Positions 5,404 to 5,577 of a stretch of DNA of 5,577 nt are shown here, piece after piece (position 1 is the stretch's first letter; the number at the start of each line of letters is the position of its first letter). Under the pieces are notes generated by a model that searched no databases, had not been told where the DNA came from, and saw nothing but the letters and a program-made list of their open reading frames with translations. Source of the stretch: an uncultured Collinsella sp. (GTDB lineage: Bacteria; Actinomycetota; Coriobacteriia; Coriobacteriales; Coriobacteriaceae); assembly GCA_902490245.1 (NCBI GenBank), contig CABUDB010000121.1, forward strand, positions 1-5,577. Direction: 5' to 3'. The position numbers and the translations under genes were made by a program.

Positions 5404-5577
5404 GGAGCCAGTATTTTGGATGTGGATATTTTTTCTGGAAATGAAAATGTTTATGAGGAACTTAAAAGGCCAGAGTTGTGTATTCATTTGGCTTGGCAAG
5501 ATGGATTTGTGCACAATTCTTCTAAACATATGGAAAATATATCAAAGCATTTTACTTTTTTGAAAAATTTGATGGAT
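5404..5577 (+). pseudogene. 5'-truncated NAD-dependent epimerase/dehydratase-like gene, runs off the right edge
   Basis: In the frame containing base 5416 the DNA reads ILDVDIFSGNENVYEEL, then KRPELCIHLAWQDGFVHNS and a helix ending NISKHFTFLKNLMD, with no stop to the window end. The CIHLAWxDGFVHNS block is, from memory, typical of short NAD(P)-dependent epimerase/dehydratase (extended SDR) proteins found in Firmicutes and Coriobacteria, often near surface-polysaccharide genes. In those proteins roughly 40-50 residues with the GxxGxxG nucleotide-binding loop come first; here they are absent and the aminotransferase ends 23 bases upstream. AGGAG at 5403-5407 lies eight bases before a TTG at 5416, so a short protein could be translated, but it would lack the cofactor-binding site. 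The segment is about 30 percent GC, unlike the rest of the window. It could be a broken gene, a recombination joint or an assembly chimera; the family call is moderately sure. Confidence 0.6.

Noticed and set aside
5420..5563. Short open frame starting ATG at 5420 and ending TGA at 5561-5563
   Set aside because: The overlapping frame through 5416 gives a recognisable epimerase-like sequence, whereas this one gives a low-complexity hydrophobic peptide.
1..5577. CRISPR array, tRNA, rRNA, or a complete insertion sequence
   Set aside because: No regularly spaced direct repeats, no cloverleaf-like sequence and no transposase frame were seen on either strand.

Overview
The window is GC-rich with strongly C/G-ending codons up to about position 5380. 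It carries compact, mostly co-directional bacterial genes with Shine-Dalgarno starts. The protein set and codon style fit a gut actinobacterium of the Coriobacteriia, most likely Collinsella or a close relative. That assignment is from memory of the families, not from a search.

Layout, left to right. Positions 1-50 hold the probable last codons of an upstream plus-strand gene. Positions 51-166 are an AT-richer promoter region with short palindromes and an extended -10 box. Positions 167-1363 encode a SotB-type major facilitator sugar-efflux transporter. Positions 1364-1545 are intergenic and hold two consecutive inverted repeats (1379-1445 and 1457-1497), then a probable promoter. Positions 1546-2922 encode a cytoplasmic GH13 alpha-amylase-family enzyme. 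Three bases later, 2926-3489 encodes a hypoxanthine (deoxyinosine) DNA glycosylase of the UDG superfamily; the two are probably co-transcribed. Positions 3491-4150 on the minus strand encode an uncharacterised alpha/beta protein with a flavodoxin-like C-terminal half, whose stop is one base from the glycosylase stop. A 93-base divergent intergenic region follows, then a class I/II PLP aminotransferase at 4244-5380.

Right after the aminotransferase stop the composition changes sharply, to about 30 percent GC by hand count over 5411-5577. The one convincing reading frame there matches the interior of a short NAD-dependent epimerase/dehydratase but lacks the N-terminal dinucleotide-binding part. 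This looks like a gene broken at a recombination, insertion or assembly junction, and it runs off the right edge.

Functionally, the sugar exporter and the maltodextrin-type glycosidase suggest carbohydrate handling, the glycosylase is DNA-deamination repair, and the aminotransferase is amino-acid metabolism. I see no single integrated pathway and no convincing new defence or mobile system. The points most worth a second look are the composite palindromic element at 1379-1497 and the abrupt truncated low-GC gene at the right edge.
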